Shown: positions 45,785-59,067 of the stretch, piece by piece
Layout: each line of letters opens with the position of its first letter
How positions within the stretch are numbered: the stretch's first letter is position 1
Origin: Bacillus sp. V3B
GTDB lineage: Bacteria > Bacillota > Bacilli > Bacillales > Cytobacillaceae
Length of the DNA stretch: 64,000 bases
Direction: 5' to 3'
NCBI RefSeq assembly: GCF_024494465.1
Contig: NZ_JAETXM010000016.1
Span: forward strand, 1 to 64,000
Notes under the pieces: generated by a model
What the model was told of the DNA's origin: nothing
What the model saw: only the letters and a program-made list of their open reading frames with translations
The model's database searches: none
Made by a program: the position numbers and the translations under genes

Positions 45785-46441
45785 TTATTTGCCTCCTTCC
45801 TCAGTTTTCTTCTTAGTAGGAAGGACTTCTCCACGGTAGATCCACACTTTTACGCCAAGTTTACCATAAGTAGTATCAGCTTCTGCATGAGCATAATCGA
45901 TGTCTGCACGTAGAGTATGAAGTGGAACTGTTCCTTCACTATAAGACTCAGAACGAGCGATGTCTGCACCACCTAAACGACCGGATACCATTGTTTTGAT
46001 ACCTTTTGCACCAGAGCGCATCGCACGTTGAATAACTTGTTTTTGAGCACGACGAAATGATACACGGTTTTCTAATTGACGAGCAATGTTTTCCGCAACC
46101 AATTTCGCATCAACGTCAGCTTTTTTAATTTCAAGTATATTAATGTGAACACGTTTCCCAGTAAGTGAATTTAATGCTTTACGTAAAGCTTCAACTTCCG
46201 TTCCGCCTTTACCAATTACCATACCAGGTTTAGCAGTATGAACAGTAACATTTAAACGGTTAGCTGCACGTTCGATTTCAACTTTAGAAACAGAAGAGTC
46301 TTTTAAACGTTTCGCAATATACTCACGTACTTTTAGGTCTTCGTGTAATAGATCAGCATAGTCTTTTCCTGCATACCATCTAGATTCCCAATCACGGATA
46401 ACCCCGATACGCAAACCGACTGGATTTACTTTTTGACCCAC
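45785..46441 (-). CDS. rpsC: 30S ribosomal protein S3
   Basis: 218 aa; KH domain with GKGG ([15 protein letters not shown]) near residue 75 and C-terminal domain at the mRNA entry tunnel. Stops 2 bp before rplP; starts 3 bp after rplV. Confidence 0.98.
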   Translation of the reverse strand: MGQKVNPVGLRIGVIRDWESRWYAGKDYADLLHEDLKVREYIAKRLKDSSVSKVEIERAANRLNVTVHTAKPGMVIGKGGTEVEALRKALNSLTGKRVHINILEIKKADVDAKLVAENIARQLENRVSFRRAQKQVIQRAMRSGAKGIKTMVSGRLGGADIARSESYSEGTVPLHTLRADIDYAHAEADTTYGKLGVKVWIYRGEVLPTKKKTEEGGK

Positions 46442-46444
46442 TAA

Positions 46445-46786
46445 CTACCCCTCCTTCTTTTCTGATAAAACGATTGTAATATGACTAGTGCGTTTATTAA
46501 TTTGGCTAGCGCGACCTTGTGCACGAGGACGGAAACGTTTCATTGTTGGTCCTTCGTCTACAAAAGCTTGGGCAACAACTAAATTATTAACGTCCATTTC
46601 ATAGTTGTGCTCAGCGTTCGCTACAGCAGAATTCAATACTTTTTCTATGATTGGAGAAGCAGCCTTTGGTGTAAGTTTTAAAATGGCTACTGCTTCGCCA
46701 ATTTGCTTTCCTCGAATTAAATCTGCGACTAAACGAGCTTTACGAGGAGCAATACGAACTGTTCTTGCAACAGCTTTAGCTTGCAT
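46445..46786 (-). CDS. rplV: 50S ribosomal protein L22
   Basis: 113 aa; lines the exit tunnel. The beta-hairpin region [20 protein letters not shown] is intact, with no deletion of the macrolide-resistance type. Between rpsS and rpsC. Confidence 0.98.
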   Translation of the reverse strand: MQAKAVARTVRIAPRKARLVADLIRGKQIGEAVAILKLTPKAASPIIEKVLNSAVANAEHNYEMDVNNLVVAQAFVDEGPTMKRFRPRAQGRASQINKRTSHITIVLSEKKEG

Positions 46787-46804
46787 ATAAATGCCCTCCT
46801 CTCA

Positions 46805-47083
46805 TTAACGTCTTGTTTTCTTATCGTCATTTCCATGGCCTTTGTATGCACGACTTGGAGCAAATTCTCCAAGTTTGTGGCCTACCATGTCTTCAGTAAC
46901 ATATACAGGCACATGTTTACGACCATCATAAACTGCAATTGTATGTCCAATAAATTGTGGGAAAATTGTTGAACGTCTTGACCAAGTTTTTATAACCTGC
47001 TTGCTATTTGTTTCACTTAATTTCTCAACCTTTGTCATTAAATGTTCATCAACAAAAGGTCCTTTTTTTAAGCTGCGACCCAT
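46805..47083 (-). CDS. rpsS: 30S ribosomal protein S19
   Basis: 92 aa; [20 protein letters not shown] start; forms a head complex with S13. Follows rplB. Confidence 0.98.
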   Translation of the reverse strand: MGRSLKKGPFVDEHLMTKVEKLSETNSKQVIKTWSRRSTIFPQFIGHTIAVYDGRKHVPVYVTEDMVGHKLGEFAPSRAYKGHGNDDKKTRR

Positions 47084-47143
47084 AATTGAACCTCCCTTCG
47101 TGATTGCTCTACGGCTCTTCCTTTGAACCGTAGTACAATCTCG

Positions 47144-47992
<849 letters not shown>

Positions 47993-48003
47993 TTATTTAG
48001 ATT

Positions 48004-48288
48004 TTATGCTTCAAAAATTTCGATTTCTTTACTGTCGGCTGTTAGTTTAACAATCGCTTTACGACGTTTGTTTGTGTAACCACCGAATTTACCCATACGC
48101 TTGAACTTACCTTTGTAGTTCATGATGTTAACTTTATCAACTTTTACACTGAAAATTTCTTCTACAGCGTCTTTTACTTGAGTTTTGTTAGCTCTAACAT
48201 CAACATCAAAAGTATATTTTTTATCGGCCATTAAATCAGTAGAACGTTCAGTGATAACGGGGCGCTTAATGATATCGCGTGCATCCAT
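48004..48288 (-). CDS. rplW: 50S ribosomal protein L23
   Basis: 94 aa; [20 protein letters not shown] start. At the tunnel exit, docking site for trigger factor and SRP. Its ATG overlaps the rplD stop by 1 nt. Confidence 0.98.
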   Translation of the reverse strand: MDARDIIKRPVITERSTDLMADKKYTFDVDVRANKTQVKDAVEEIFSVKVDKVNIMNYKGKFKRMGKFGGYTNKRRKAIVKLTADSKEIEIFEA

Positions 48289-48911
48289 TATGCAAGCACC
48301 TCCTCTACTTTTTCAACTGCAGCTTTTGTCATGATTAAACGGTCATGATTCAAAACATCTAAAACGTTAATGCCTTCAGCAGTAAGTACTGTTACACCAG
48401 GAAGATTACGAGCAGATAACGCTACATTTTCATCAAGGTCTGCAGTAACGATTAATGTTTTAGAATCAACAGAAAGTGCCTTTAGCACATCTTTAAATTC
48501 TTTTGTTTTTGGAGCATCGAAAGCCAGGCTTTCTAATACCAAGATGTTCTCATCTACTACTTTAGATGATAACGCAGATTTAATCGCTAAGCGACGAACT
48601 TTTTTTGGTAATTTATAGCTATAGCTACGTGGTGTTGGTCCAAATACAGTTCCGCCTCCACGCCATTGTGGTGATCTAATGGAACCTTGGCGCGCACGAC
48701 CAGTTCCTTTTTGACGCCATGGTTTACGTCCACCACCAGCTACTTCAGAACGTACTTTTGTTTTATGTGTTCCTTGACGCAAAGATGCTCTTTGCATAAC
48801 AACCGCTTCAAATAGTACATGTTGGTTTGGTTCAATCCCAAATACAGATTCATTAAGCTCGATTTCACTTACTTTTGAACCGCTTTGGTTAAATAAATCA
48901 ACTTTCGGCAT
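48288..48911 (-). CDS. rplD: 50S ribosomal protein L4
   Basis: 207 aa; exit-tunnel protein. The start at 48911 ([14 protein letters not shown]) is preferred over the ATG two codons upstream because GGAGG is 8 nt away. The tunnel loop [20 protein letters not shown] is intact, without the usual macrolide-resistance changes. In E. coli L4 regulates the S10 operon; this is not established in Bacillus. Confidence 0.97.
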   Translation of the reverse strand: MPKVDLFNQSGSKVSEIELNESVFGIEPNQHVLFEAVVMQRASLRQGTHKTKVRSEVAGGGRKPWRQKGTGRARQGSIRSPQWRGGGTVFGPTPRSYSYKLPKKVRRLAIKSALSSKVVDENILVLESLAFDAPKTKEFKDVLKALSVDSKTLIVTADLDENVALSARNLPGVTVLTAEGINVLDVLNHDRLIMTKAAVEKVEEVLA

Positions 48912-48936
48912 TCTCATTTCCTCCTTTCCGACTTAA

Positions 48937-49566
48937 TTAGTTCCCTTTAATCGCACTTTTAATTTTCAGCAATGCTTTTCTAGCACCAGGAACATTACCT
49001 TTAATTAATAGTAGGTTACGATCAGCGTCGATTTTCACAATTTCAAGATTCTGAACTGTTACTTGCTCTCCACCCATACGACCAGGTAATAATTTGCCTT
49101 TGAATACACGGTTTGGAGCTACAGGCCCCATTGAACCTGGGCGACGATGATAACGAGATCCGTGAGCCATTGGTCCACGAGATTGTCCGTGGCGCTTAAT
49201 TGCACCTTGGAAACCTTTACCTTTCGATACACCTGTTACATCTATTACATCGCCTTCTGCAAATATATCAACTTTGACTTCTTGACCAACTTCATATACT
49301 TCTAAGTCAACCCCGCGGAATTCGCGAACGAAGCGCTTAGGAGCAGTATTCGCTTTAGAAACGTGTCCCTTTTCAGGTTTATTAGACAGCTTTTCACGTT
49401 TGTCTTCAAAACCTAATTGAATCGCTTCATAACCATCAGTTTCACCTGATTTCTTTTGAAGAACAATATTATTTCCAGCTTCAACAACAGTTACTGGAAT
49501 TAAATCACCATTTTCTGCAAATACTTGAGTCATACCGATCTTTCTTCCTAAGATTCCTTTGGTCAT
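48937..49566 (-). CDS. rplC: 50S ribosomal protein L3
   Basis: 209 aa; [20 protein letters not shown] start at 49566 (a GTG three codons upstream overlaps the ribosome binding site). Early-assembly protein whose loop ([20 protein letters not shown] region) approaches the peptidyl transferase centre. Between rpsJ and rplD. Confidence 0.97.
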   Translation of the reverse strand: MTKGILGRKIGMTQVFAENGDLIPVTVVEAGNNIVLQKKSGETDGYEAIQLGFEDKREKLSNKPEKGHVSKANTAPKRFVREFRGVDLEVYEVGQEVKVDIFAEGDVIDVTGVSKGKGFQGAIKRHGQSRGPMAHGSRYHRRPGSMGPVAPNRVFKGKLLPGRMGGEQVTVQNLEIVKIDADRNLLLIKGNVPGARKALLKIKSAIKGN

Positions 49567-49610
49567 TTCAGTCACACCTCCTAATTTGTATTTTATTTCA
49601 TTTTATTAGA

Positions 49611-50080
<470 letters not shown>

Positions 50081-50244
50081 CATAAAATATAATGTTTTTT
50101 TCCATGTCTTGAACACTTTTTCTATTATAATTGTTTCATAACTAAAGATCAAGTTTTATTTGTTTATATGTCTTTTATTTTGCATACCAGTTTTTCACTG
50201 CAGATCTTGATTCGAGAAACAAACTCTACTATGAAAGCAAAAAT

Positions 50245-50278
50245 AAAAAGCAGATGAGTCGTCACTCATCTGCTTTTT
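50245..50278 (-). terminator. tuf terminator
   Basis: 15-bp perfect stem AAAAAGCAGATGAGT / ACTCATCTGCTTTTT with a 4-nt loop, directly downstream of tuf. Confidence 0.9.
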
Positions 50279-50288
50279 ATTTAAATAA

Positions 50289-51476
50289 TTATTCAGAGAT
50301 TGTAGCAACAGATCCAGCGCCTACTGTACGGCCACCTTCACGAATTGAGAACTTAGTACCTTCTTCGATAGCGATTGGAGCAATAAGCTCAACCGTCATT
50401 TCGATGTTATCTCCAGGCATTACCATTTCAACGCCTTCAGGAAGATTACAAATACCTGTTACATCAGTTGTACGGAAGTAGAACTGAGGACGGTAGTTTG
50501 TGAAGAATGGAGTATGACGTCCACCTTCTTCTTTAGATAAAACGTAAACTTGAGCTTTAAATTTTGTGTGCGGTGTAATCGAACCTGGCTTTGCTAAAAC
50601 TTGACCACGTTGGATTTCTTCACGAGCAACTCCACGAAGAAGTGCACCAATGTTATCTCCAGCTTCTGCATAGTCAAGTAACTTACGGAACATTTCAACA
50701 CCTGTTACAGTAGTTGCTTTAGGCTCTTCAGTTAAACCGATGATTTCGATTGAGTCACCAACGTTAACTTGTCCACGCTCAACACGACCTGTAGCAACAG
50801 TTCCACGACCAGTGATTGAGAATACATCCTCAACTGGCATCATGAATGGTTTGTCAGTGTCACGAGTTGGGTTTGGAATATACTCATCAACAGCAGCCAT
50901 AAGTTCAAGAACTTTTTCTTCCCATTCTGCTTCACCTTCAAGCGCCTTAAGAGCAGAACCTTTGATAACAGGAATGTCATCACCAGGGAAATCATATTCA
51001 GAAAGAAGATCACGAATTTCCATTTCAACTAATTCAAGTAGTTCTTCATCATCTACCATGTCACATTTGTTCATGAATACAACTAGGTAAGGAACACCTA
51101 CTTGACGAGAAAGAAGAATGTGCTCACGAGTTTGTGGCATTGGGCCATCAGCAGCAGAAACTACTAGGATGCCGCCATCCATTTGTGCTGCACCAGTAAT
51201 CATGTTTTTAACATAGTCAGCATGTCCTGGGCAGTCTACGTGTGCATAGTGACGGTTTGCAGTTTCATACTCAACGTGTGAAGTATTGATTGTGATTCCA
51301 CGCTCTTTTTCTTCTGGAGCATTATCGATTTGGTCATACCCGCGTGCTTCACCGCCACCTGCTTTTGAAAGAACAGTTGAGATAGCAGCTGTTAAAGTTG
51401 TTTTACCATGGTCAACGTGACCAATTGTACCGATGTTAACGTGTGGCTTTGAACGATCAAATTTAGCTTTTGCCAT
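50289..51476 (-). CDS. tuf: Elongation factor Tu
   Basis: 395 aa GTPase delivering aminoacyl-tRNA. G1 [11 protein letters not shown]3 DCPGHADY, G4 NKCD and G5 GSALKAL are intact. Last gene of the str cluster; a strong terminator separates it from rpsJ. Confidence 0.99.
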   Translation of the reverse strand: MAKAKFDRSKPHVNIGTIGHVDHGKTTLTAAISTVLSKAGGGEARGYDQIDNAPEEKERGITINTSHVEYETANRHYAHVDCPGHADYVKNMITGAAQMDGGILVVSAADGPMPQTREHILLSRQVGVPYLVVFMNKCDMVDDEELLELVEMEIRDLLSEYDFPGDDIPVIKGSALKALEGEAEWEEKVLELMAAVDEYIPNPTRDTDKPFMMPVEDVFSITGRGTVATGRVERGQVNVGDSIEIIGLTEEPKATTVTGVEMFRKLLDYAEAGDNIGALLRGVAREEIQRGQVLAKPGSITPHTKFKAQVYVLSKEEGGRHTPFFTNYRPQFYFRTTDVTGICNLPEGVEMVMPGDNIEMTVELIAPIAIEEGTKFSIREGGRTVGAGSVATISE

Positions 51477-51532
51477 TAGGAAAAATCCTCCTTTAAATTA
51501 GAAAAGTTTTAAGTATAATTTTAGTTATAACC

Positions 51533-51554
51533 GTGAGAAGGGGCCCCTTCTCAC
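51533..51554 (-). promoter_or_regulatory. Perfect 22-bp palindrome between fusA and tuf
   Basis: 11-bp arms (GTGAGAAGGGG and its complement) with no spacer, 56 bp upstream of tuf. The downstream T-poor sequence argues against a simple terminator. It may be a processing site or attenuator controlling the higher output of tuf. The segment around 51510 (TTATAAC, TTATACT) could hold a tuf promoter. Confidence 0.5.
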
Positions 51555-51605
51555 ACTATCTAAGCTTACATAAGTAGTTATACTTGAATAAAAAGGTAAA
51601 ATCAA

Positions 51606-53684
51606 TTATTCACCTTTATTTTTTTTGATAATTTCTTCAGAAATTGATTTTGGAACTTCTTCATAGTGATCAAAGTGCATAGAGAATACTCCACGCCCTT
51701 GAGTGCTTGAACGTAATGCAGTTGCATAACCAAACATTTCTGATAATGGAACCATTGCTTTTACAATTTGTGCATTACCACGTGCTTCCATACCTTCTAC
51801 ACGACCACGACGAGCCGTGACTTGACCCATAATATCACCTAAGTAATCTTCAGGGATTGTAACTTCTACCTTCATAACAGGTTCAAGGATAGCAGGGTTA
51901 CATTTAGAAGCTGCATTTTTCAATGCAAGAGAAGCTGCGATTTTAAATGCCATTTCACTTGAGTCAACGTCATGGTATGATCCATCAAAAAGTCTAGCTT
52001 TAATATCAACTAGTGGATAACCAGCTAGCACACCTCTTTGAAGGGCATCTTCAAGACCTGCTTGAACAGCTGGAATGTATTCACGTGGAACCACACCACC
52101 AACGATACCATTTTCAAATTCAAATCCTTTTCCTTCTTCGTTTGGAGCGAACTCAATCCAAACATGTCCGTATTGTCCACGTCCACCTGACTGACGGGCA
52201 AATTTCCCTTCAACAGATGCAGCTTGACGGAAAGTTTCACGATAGGAAACTTGTGGAGCACCAACATTTGCTTCTACTTTGAATTCACGACGCATACGGT
52301 CTACAAGAATATCTAAGTGAAGTTCACCCATACCAGCAATGATAACTTGTCCAGTTTCCTGGTCAGTATGTGCTCTGAATGTAGGGTCTTCTTCTTGAAG
52401 TTTTTGTAAAGCTGCTGTCATCTTATCTTGGTCAGCCTTTGATTTCGGTTCAACAGACAATTGGATAACAGGCTCAGGGAACTCCATTGACTCAAGAATA
52501 ACAAGATTCTTTTCAGCACAAAGAGTGTCTCCTGTAGTTGTATCTTTCAATCCAACAGCTGCTGCGATATCACCAGCATATACTTCTGAAATTTCTTGAC
52601 GGCTGTTTGCATGCATTTGAAGGATACGTCCTACACGTTCGCGCTTACCTTTTGTAGAGTTTGTCACATATGATCCGGATTGAAGTGTACCTGAATACAC
52701 ACGGAAGAATGTTAATTTACCTACATAAGGGTCTGTCATAACTTTAAATGCAAGTGCTGAGAATGGCTCTTCATCATCTGCATGACGTTCTACTTCTTCG
52801 CCGGAATCTGGAAGAGTTCCTTTGATAGCAGGGACATCAAGTGGTGATGGAAGGTAATCAACAACTGCATCCAACATTTTTTGAACACCTTTGTTCTTAA
52901 ATGCTGAACCGCAAATTACTGGGTAGAATTCTACATCACAAGTACCTTTACGAATTGCAGCTTTTAACTCTTCCTTAGTGATTTCTTCTCCACCAAGATA
53001 TTTTTCCATTAGATTTTCATCAAGTTCGGCTACCGCTTCAAGCAACTTCTCACGGTATTCTTCAGCTTGAGCTTTATATTCCTCAGGAATTTCGATATCT
53101 TGCATATCAGTACCTAGATCATTTCCATACATAGTTGCTTTCATTTCGATTAGATCTATGATCCCTGAGAACTCATCTTCAGCACCAATAGGAAGCTGAA
53201 TAGCATGTGCATTTGCTTGAAGACGATCATCAAGTGTACTTAAAGAGTAAATGAAATCCGCTCCAAGTTTATCCATTTTGTTAACAAATACAACTCGTGG
53301 AACTCCGTATGTTGTTGCTTGACGCCACACTGTTTCAGTTTGTGGCTCAACGCCTGATTGAGCATCTAGGACCGCAACAGCACCATCTAAAACACGTAGA
53401 GAACGTTCAACTTCAACAGTGAAGTCTACGTGTCCTGGTGTATCGATGATATTTACACGGTGACCATCCCACTGTGCTGTTGTAGCAGCAGATGTAATAG
53501 TGATCCCGCGTTCTTGCTCTTGTTCCATCCAGTCCATTTGAGATGCACCTTCATGTGTTTCACCGATTTTATGAATTCTACCAGTGTAATAAAGGACACG
53601 CTCAGTTGTTGTCGTTTTACCAGCATCAATGTGTGCCATGATACCGATATTACGAGTATTTGCTAAGGAGAACTCTCTTGCCAT
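51606..53684 (-). CDS. fusA: Elongation factor G
   Basis: 692 aa translocase GTPase: G1 [14 protein letters not shown]3 DTPGHVDF, G4 NKMDK; domains II-V follow with the domain IV loop [13 protein letters not shown]. No fusidic-acid resistance change is evident at a glance. Between rpsG and tuf. Confidence 0.99.
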   Translation of the reverse strand: MAREFSLANTRNIGIMAHIDAGKTTTTERVLYYTGRIHKIGETHEGASQMDWMEQEQERGITITSAATTAQWDGHRVNIIDTPGHVDFTVEVERSLRVLDGAVAVLDAQSGVEPQTETVWRQATTYGVPRVVFVNKMDKLGADFIYSLSTLDDRLQANAHAIQLPIGAEDEFSGIIDLIEMKATMYGNDLGTDMQDIEIPEEYKAQAEEYREKLLEAVAELDENLMEKYLGGEEITKEELKAAIRKGTCDVEFYPVICGSAFKNKGVQKMLDAVVDYLPSPLDVPAIKGTLPDSGEEVERHADDEEPFSALAFKVMTDPYVGKLTFFRVYSGTLQSGSYVTNSTKGKRERVGRILQMHANSRQEISEVYAGDIAAAVGLKDTTTGDTLCAEKNLVILESMEFPEPVIQLSVEPKSKADQDKMTAALQKLQEEDPTFRAHTDQETGQVIIAGMGELHLDILVDRMRREFKVEANVGAPQVSYRETFRQAASVEGKFARQSGGRGQYGHVWIEFAPNEEGKGFEFENGIVGGVVPREYIPAVQAGLEDALQRGVLAGYPLVDIKARLFDGSYHDVDSSEMAFKIAASLALKNAASKCNPAILEPVMKVEVTIPEDYLGDIMGQVTARRGRVEGMEARGNAQIVKAMVPLSEMFGYATALRSSTQGRGVFSMHFDHYEEVPKSISEEIIKKNKGE

Positions 53685-53735
53685 TTGGTCTTTCTCCTTC
53701 CTAGTTTAAGAGTAATTTTTATTAAAAAACTAATT

Positions 53736-54206
53736 CTACCAACGATAGTGAGCAAACGCTTTGTTTGCTTCAGCCATTTTATGAGTATCTTCACGTTTCT
53801 TCACTGATGAACCAGTATTGTTAGCAGCGTCTAGAATTTCATTAGCTAAACGCTCTTCCATTGTTTTCTCACCACGAAGACGAGAATAGTTTACTAACCA
53901 ACGAAGACCAAGAGTTGTACGACGATCAGGACGCACCTCAACTGGGACTTGATAGTTAGAACCCCCTACACGGCGTGCCTTAACTTCAAGTACTGGCATG
54001 ATGTTTTTAAGTGCTTGATCAAACACTTCCATTGGTTCTTTGCCAGAACGTTCACGAATTGTGTCAAATGCTGCATATAGGATTGCTTGTGATTTACCCC
54101 TTTTACCATCAACCATCATTTTGTTGATTAAGCGAGTAACAAGCTTTGAATTATAAATTGGATCTGGTAACACGTCTCTTTTTGCTACAGGACCTTTACG
54201 TGGCAT
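53736..54206 (-). CDS. rpsG: 30S ribosomal protein S7
   Basis: 156 aa; [20 protein letters not shown] start. Primary organiser of the 30S head. Between rpsL and fusA. Confidence 0.98.
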   Translation of the reverse strand: MPRKGPVAKRDVLPDPIYNSKLVTRLINKMMVDGKRGKSQAILYAAFDTIRERSGKEPMEVFDQALKNIMPVLEVKARRVGGSNYQVPVEVRPDRRTTLGLRWLVNYSRLRGEKTMEERLANEILDAANNTGSSVKKREDTHKMAEANKAFAHYRW

Positions 54207-54244
54207 TTTATTTCCTCCCTTCAGGAAAATTCTATTTAAGTTTA

Positions 54245-54667
54245 TTATTTCTTAGCTGCTTTTGGTCTCTTAGTACCATATTTTGAACGACTTTGCATAC
54301 GGTTGTTAACACCAGCGGTATCTAACGCGCCACGAACAATGTGATAACGTACCCCCGGTAAATCTTTTACACGACCGCCACGGATTAACACAACACTATG
54401 TTCTTGCAGATTGTGTCCGATACCTGGGATATATGCAGTTACCTCGATTCCGTTTGACAACCGCACACGAGCATATTTACGAAGCGCTGAGTTCGGCTTC
54501 TTTGGAGTCATTGTACCAACACGAGTACATACACCGCGTTTTTGTGGTGATGTTAAGTTTGTTTGTGCTTTTTTGAAACTATTGTAGCCTTTATTAAGTG
54601 CTGGTGATTTTGATTTCTCCACAATAGACTTACGTGGTTTACGCACTAATTGATTAATTGTAGGCAT
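54245..54667 (-). CDS. rpsL: 30S ribosomal protein S12
   Basis: 140 aa; decoding-site protein. Both streptomycin-related lysines are wild type ([11 protein letters not shown] and [13 protein letters not shown]). Between rplGB and rpsG. Confidence 0.98.
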   Translation of the reverse strand: MPTINQLVRKPRKSIVEKSKSPALNKGYNSFKKAQTNLTSPQKRGVCTRVGTMTPKKPNSALRKYARVRLSNGIEVTAYIPGIGHNLQEHSVVLIRGGRVKDLPGVRYHIVRGALDTAGVNNRMQSRSKYGTKRPKAAKK

Positions 54668-54737
54668 TGTTTTGTCCTCCCTTCACTTTTTTGTTAAGTC
54701 CACACATCCAGGTGGCTCATTTTAAAACAAAAACAAA

Positions 54738-54764
54738 GTTTTTGTAGATTATATCCACAAAAAC
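54738..54764 (-). terminator. Hairpin between rplGB and rpsL
   Basis: GTTTTTGT and ACAAAAAC form an 8-bp stem followed on the minus strand by TTTGTTTTTGTTTT. It is a likely partial terminator or attenuator upstream of rpsL. Confidence 0.6.
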
Positions 54765-54768
54765 GATT

Positions 54769-55017
54769 TTAAATAGTAATAGCAACAACTGCTGCATCCA
54801 CTTTAATTCCACATGTTTTACCAAGTTTTTTCATCGAGTCAACATATGTGACTGGGATATTAGCTTCATTTGCAAGTAACACGATTTTCGACGTCAACCT
54901 AGGATCCGCATCAATCGCAACGAGAATTTCACTAGCTATCTCAGATTTTATGGCTCTAGCAGTTTGCTTTGTTCCTACGATAACACTTTTAGTCTGAAAT
55001 ACTTTTTCATAAGACAT
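54769..55017 (-). CDS. rplGB: L7Ae-like ribosomal protein (RplGB/YbxF)
   Basis: 82 aa, L7Ae/L30e family K-turn-binding protein associated with ribosomes in B. subtilis. [20 protein letters not shown] start at 55017, after GGAGGATATTTTT; the longer frame starts inside this site. Conserved [20 protein letters not shown] and [11 protein letters not shown]. Between rpoC and rpsL. Confidence 0.95.
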   Translation of the reverse strand: MSYEKVFQTKSVIVGTKQTARAIKSEIASEILVAIDADPRLTSKIVLLANEANIPVTYVDSMKKLGKTCGIKVDAAVVAITI

Positions 55018-55181
55018 AAAAATATCCTCCAAAGTATCCGGTTATGAGGAGCACCTTTGCAATATTATCACTTAGGGTTAACGTTGTCAATACGTTATTG
55101 AATCTTTTTTGCAAAAAAGCATTACTGTAGTAAGTTACATCGGACATTTTTCCTTTTTTACAATCAATGAAATGGTTATCA

Positions 55182-55209
55182 CACAGCACTCTATATGCAG
55201 AGTACTGTG
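55182..55209 (-). other. Hairpin just downstream of rpoC
   Basis: CACAGCACTCT (55182-55192) and AGAGTACTGTG (55199-55209) pair with one wobble. No T run follows on the minus strand, so it may protect or process the rpoBC message rather than terminate it. Confidence 0.5.
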
Positions 55210-55217
55210 CGATTCAT

Positions 55218-58200
55218 TTATTCTACTGTTACTTGAGGTTCTACTGTTTCTTCATTGTTTGTAATAGGCTCAGCTCTCCGGTACCGTGACATTCCGGTTC
55301 CTGCAGGAATTAGTTTTCCTATAATAACATTTTCCTTCAAGCCTAGTAACTCATCACGTTTTCCTTTTATTGCTGCATCTGTTAGAACTCTAGTTGTTTC
55401 TTGGAAGGAAGCAGCTGATAAGAAGGAGTCCGTTTCAAGAGAAGCTTTTGTAATTCCTAGTAAAACAGGTCGGCCTGTAGCTGGTGCTTTTCCACTGAGC
55501 AATGCTTTTTTATTAGCATCTGTGAACTGGTGAATATCAAGCAATGTTCCAGGAAGTACATCTGTTTCTCCTGCTTCAATTACACGAACTTTACGAAGCA
55601 TTTGACGAACCATTACTTCAACGTGTTTATCACCGATTTCCACACCTTGCATACGGTAAACCTTTTGAACTTCTTTTAACAAGTACTCTTGAACAGTCAT
55701 AACATCTTTTACTTTAATTAATTCTTTTGGATCAATAGAACCTTCCGTTAACTCTTGACCCATTATTACGTGATCATTTACAGCTACTTTTAGCCTTGCT
55801 GTATATGGCGCAGTGTAGGTGCGTGTTTCTAATTTCCCTTGGACAACCATTTCATGCTGGCGATCACGGCCTTCATTAATAGATACTACAGTTCCATCAA
55901 TTTCAGTGATAACCGCAACCCCTTTAGGGTTTCGAGCTTCAAAAATCTCCTGAATACGTGGTAAACCTTGTGTAATATCATCACCGGCAACACCGCCCGT
56001 ATGGAAAGTACGCATCGTTAACTGTGTACCCGGTTCCCCGATCGATTGAGCTGCAATAATTCCGACTGCTTCTCCGACTTCAACTTCTTGTCCAGTAGCA
56101 AGATTTCGTCCATAACATTTCTTACAAACACCGTGACGAGTATTACATGTGAAGGCAGAACGAATCCAAACTTCTTCAATATTTAATGAAGTAATTTCTA
56201 CAGCAAGGTCTTCAGTGATCAAACTATTTTCTGGTACGATCACTTCTTTTGTCTCTGGATGTCTAATCGCTTTTCTAGTATAACGCCCAATTAAACGTTC
56301 TTCCAAAGTTTCAATGACTTCCGTACCATCTTTTAGTGCTGAGATTAAAAGACCACGATCAGTACCACAGTCATCATCACGAACAATGACATCTTGTGCT
56401 ACATCAACGAGACGTCTCGTTAAGTAACCTGAGTCAGCTGTTTTTAGCGCTGTATCTGCTAGACCTTTACGAGCACCATGTGTTGAGATAAAGTACTCTA
56501 ACACAGTTAGACCTTCTCGGAAACTTGAGATGATTGGTAACTCAATGATACGTCCAGCCGGGTTCGCCATCAACCCACGCATTCCTGCAAGCTGTGTAAA
56601 GTTAGATGCATTACCACGAGCACCGGAATCACTCATCATGAAGATCGGATTTGTATTCTCTAATGAATCCATTAGTTTCGACTGAATCGTATCTTTCGCT
56701 GCACTCCATATTGAGATAACACGATCATATCGCTCGTCTTCTGTGATTAAACCACGTCTAAATTGCTTTAATACATTATCGACTTTAATATGCGCTTCAT
56801 CAATAATCTCTTTTTTCTCAGCTAATACAACGATATCTGAAACCCCAACGGTAATACCTGCTTTAGTCGAATACTTGAATCCGAGATCTTTCATACGATC
56901 AAGCATTTTCGATGTTTCAGTGATCTTGAACCGCTTGAAGACTTCGGCAATAATGTTACCAAGAATCTTTTTCTTAAACGGATCAACTACAGGCATATCT
57001 CCGATAATAGCCTTAACATCAGCACCTTGTTCTACAAAGTACCTATCAGGTGTTTTTTCTTCAAGATTTGCTTTAGTTGGTTCGTTGATATAGGGAAATG
57101 ACGTTGGCAGTATTTCATTGAAAATCAATTTACCAACTGACGTAATTAATAGCTTTTTATTCTGCTCTTCTGTAAACGTCTCATTATTGAGAGAGCTAGA
57201 TTGTACAGCTATTCGGGTATGCAAGTGGACATATCCATTTTGATAAGCCAAAAGAGCTTCATTGATATCATTGAAGATCATTCCCTCACCAACAGTACCT
57301 GCTCTTTCAAGCGTTAAATAGTAGTTTCCCAGCACCATATCTTGAGAAGGAGTAACAACTGGCTTTCCGTCTTTCGGATTCAAAATGTTTTGTGCAGCAA
57401 GCATCAATAGACGGGCTTCCGCCTGTGCTTCTGATGAAAGCGGAACATGCACAGCCATTTGGTCACCATCAAAATCCGCATTATATGCCGTACACACAAG
57501 TGGATGAAGACGAATAGCTTTTCCTTCTACAAGAGTAGGTTCAAAAGCTTGAATTCCTAATCTGTGTAGTGTTGGGGCACGGTTTAGCAGAACAGGATGC
57601 TCTTTAATAACCTCTTCTAATACATCCCATACTTCTGGTTGTACTCTTTCTATTTTACGTTTGGCCGACTTAATATTATGGGCTAGGCCTTTTTCTACAA
57701 GTTCCTTCATAACAAAAGGCTTGAAAAGCTCTAATGCCATATCTTTTGGAAGACCACATTGATACATTTTAAGATTAGGACCAACGACAATAACAGAACG
57801 ACCTGAATAATCAACACGTTTCCCCAATAAGTTTTGACGGAAACGTCCTTGTTTACCTTTTAACATATGGGATAGCGATTTCAATGGTCTATTACCCGGA
57901 CCTGTTACAGGACGACCACGACGACCATTATCAATTAATGCATCTACTGCTTCTTGCAGCATTCGTTTTTCGTTTTGAACAATAATGCTTGGTGCACCAA
58001 GATCTAAAAGTCGCTTAAGGCGGTTATTACGGTTAATCACCCGACGGTATAAGTCATTTAAATCTGAAGTAGCAAAACGACCCCCATCAAGCTGAACCAT
58101 TGGTCGAAGTTCAGGAGGAATAACAGGTAGAACATCAAGAATCATCCAAGAAGGTTCATTACCTGAACCACGAAAAGATTCAATGACTTCTAGACGTTTA

Positions 58201-58820
58201 ATTGCACGAGTTCGACGCTGTCCTTGTGCCGTTTTTAACTCTTCCTTCAGCATTTCTGCTTCTTTTATTAAATCAATATCTGAAAGAAGTTTTTTAATTG
58301 ATTCAGCACCCATTGATGCTTGGAATTTATTCCCGTACTTTTCACGATATGCACGGAATTCTTTTTCAGATAGTAGCTGTTTCTTTTCAAGAGTCGTATC
58401 ACCTGGATCAGTGACAACATATGAAGCAAAATAGATGACTTCTTCAAGTGCGCGAGGGGACATATCAAGGACAAGACCCATCCGACTTGGAATTCCTTTA
58501 AAATACCATATGTGAGAAACAGGGGCAGCTAACTCAATATGTCCCATGCGTTCACGACGAACCTTTGCACGTGTTACCTCAACACCACATCGATCACACA
58601 CTACACCTTTATAGCGAACGCGTTTATACTTCCCACAATGACATTCCCAGTCCTTTTGCGGTCCAAAAATACGTTCACAAAATAAGCCGTCTTTTTCCGG
58701 CTTTAATGTACGATAGTTAATGGTTTCTGGCTTTTTTACCTCACCAAATGACCATGATCGAATTTTATCTGGTGATGCTAAACCTATTTTCATAAACTCA
58801 AAATTATTTACATCAAGCAA
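55218..58820 (-). CDS. rpoC: DNA-directed RNA polymerase beta' subunit
   Basis: 1200 aa. Zinc sites [19 protein letters not shown] at the N-terminus and [13 protein letters not shown] near 890; catalytic Mg2+ loop [12 protein letters not shown]; bridge-helix and trigger-loop segments are in place. I choose TTG at 58820 (LDVNNFEF) because GGGAGGT precedes it by 7 nt and Bacillus RpoC starts here. The frame extends to 58841, but that start has no site. Confidence 0.97.
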   Translation of the reverse strand: MLDVNNFEFMKIGLASPDKIRSWSFGEVKKPETINYRTLKPEKDGLFCERIFGPQKDWECHCGKYKRVRYKGVVCDRCGVEVTRAKVRRERMGHIELAAPVSHIWYFKGIPSRMGLVLDMSPRALEEVIYFASYVVTDPGDTTLEKKQLLSEKEFRAYREKYGNKFQASMGAESIKKLLSDIDLIKEAEMLKEELKTAQGQRRTRAIKRLEVIESFRGSGNEPSWMILDVLPVIPPELRPMVQLDGGRFATSDLNDLYRRVINRNNRLKRLLDLGAPSIIVQNEKRMLQEAVDALIDNGRRGRPVTGPGNRPLKSLSHMLKGKQGRFRQNLLGKRVDYSGRSVIVVGPNLKMYQCGLPKDMALELFKPFVMKELVEKGLAHNIKSAKRKIERVQPEVWDVLEEVIKEHPVLLNRAPTLHRLGIQAFEPTLVEGKAIRLHPLVCTAYNADFDGDQMAVHVPLSSEAQAEARLLMLAAQNILNPKDGKPVVTPSQDMVLGNYYLTLERAGTVGEGMIFNDINEALLAYQNGYVHLHTRIAVQSSSLNNETFTEEQNKKLLITSVGKLIFNEILPTSFPYINEPTKANLEEKTPDRYFVEQGADVKAIIGDMPVVDPFKKKILGNIIAEVFKRFKITETSKMLDRMKDLGFKYSTKAGITVGVSDIVVLAEKKEIIDEAHIKVDNVLKQFRRGLITEDERYDRVISIWSAAKDTIQSKLMDSLENTNPIFMMSDSGARGNASNFTQLAGMRGLMANPAGRIIELPIISSFREGLTVLEYFISTHGARKGLADTALKTADSGYLTRRLVDVAQDVIVRDDDCGTDRGLLISALKDGTEVIETLEERLIGRYTRKAIRHPETKEVIVPENSLITEDLAVEITSLNIEEVWIRSAFTCNTRHGVCKKCYGRNLATGQEVEVGEAVGIIAAQSIGEPGTQLTMRTFHTGGVAGDDITQGLPRIQEIFEARNPKGVAVITEIDGTVVSINEGRDRQHEMVVQGKLETRTYTAPYTARLKVAVNDHVIMGQELTEGSIDPKELIKVKDVMTVQEYLLKEVQKVYRMQGVEIGDKHVEVMVRQMLRKVRVIEAGETDVLPGTLLDIHQFTDANKKALLSGKAPATGRPVLLGITKASLETDSFLSAASFQETTRVLTDAAIKGKRDELLGLKENVIIGKLIPAGTGMSRYRRAEPITNNEETVEPQVTVE

Positions 58821-58984
58821 GGGGCCTACCTCCCTTTTCATCTCCGGGTTCTACCCTAATTGCTACTATTCCCGCTTTATTAACGGGTCATTTCCGTTTC
58901 AAAGAGTAAAGAATACCTTCTAATCATTTATAAACATTTATTGTAGTAGCGTAACAAGTTATTTAAGCAATTCTTGGATTAACC

Positions 58985-59030
58985 TTCAGCTAATAAACGG
59001 TATACCATACATACCCATTTATCAGCTGAA
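58985..59030 (-). other. Intercistronic hairpin between rpoB and rpoC
   Basis: TTCAGCT..ATAAA..GGTAT pairs with ATACC..TTTAT.AGCTGAA over most of its length. It lies 38 bp after rpoB. No T run follows, so an RNase or stability element is more likely than a terminator. The rest of 58842-59067 shows nothing. Confidence 0.5.
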
Positions 59031-59067
59031 AGAGCATCCTTACAAATTATTTAGCCTGTTTCAATCT

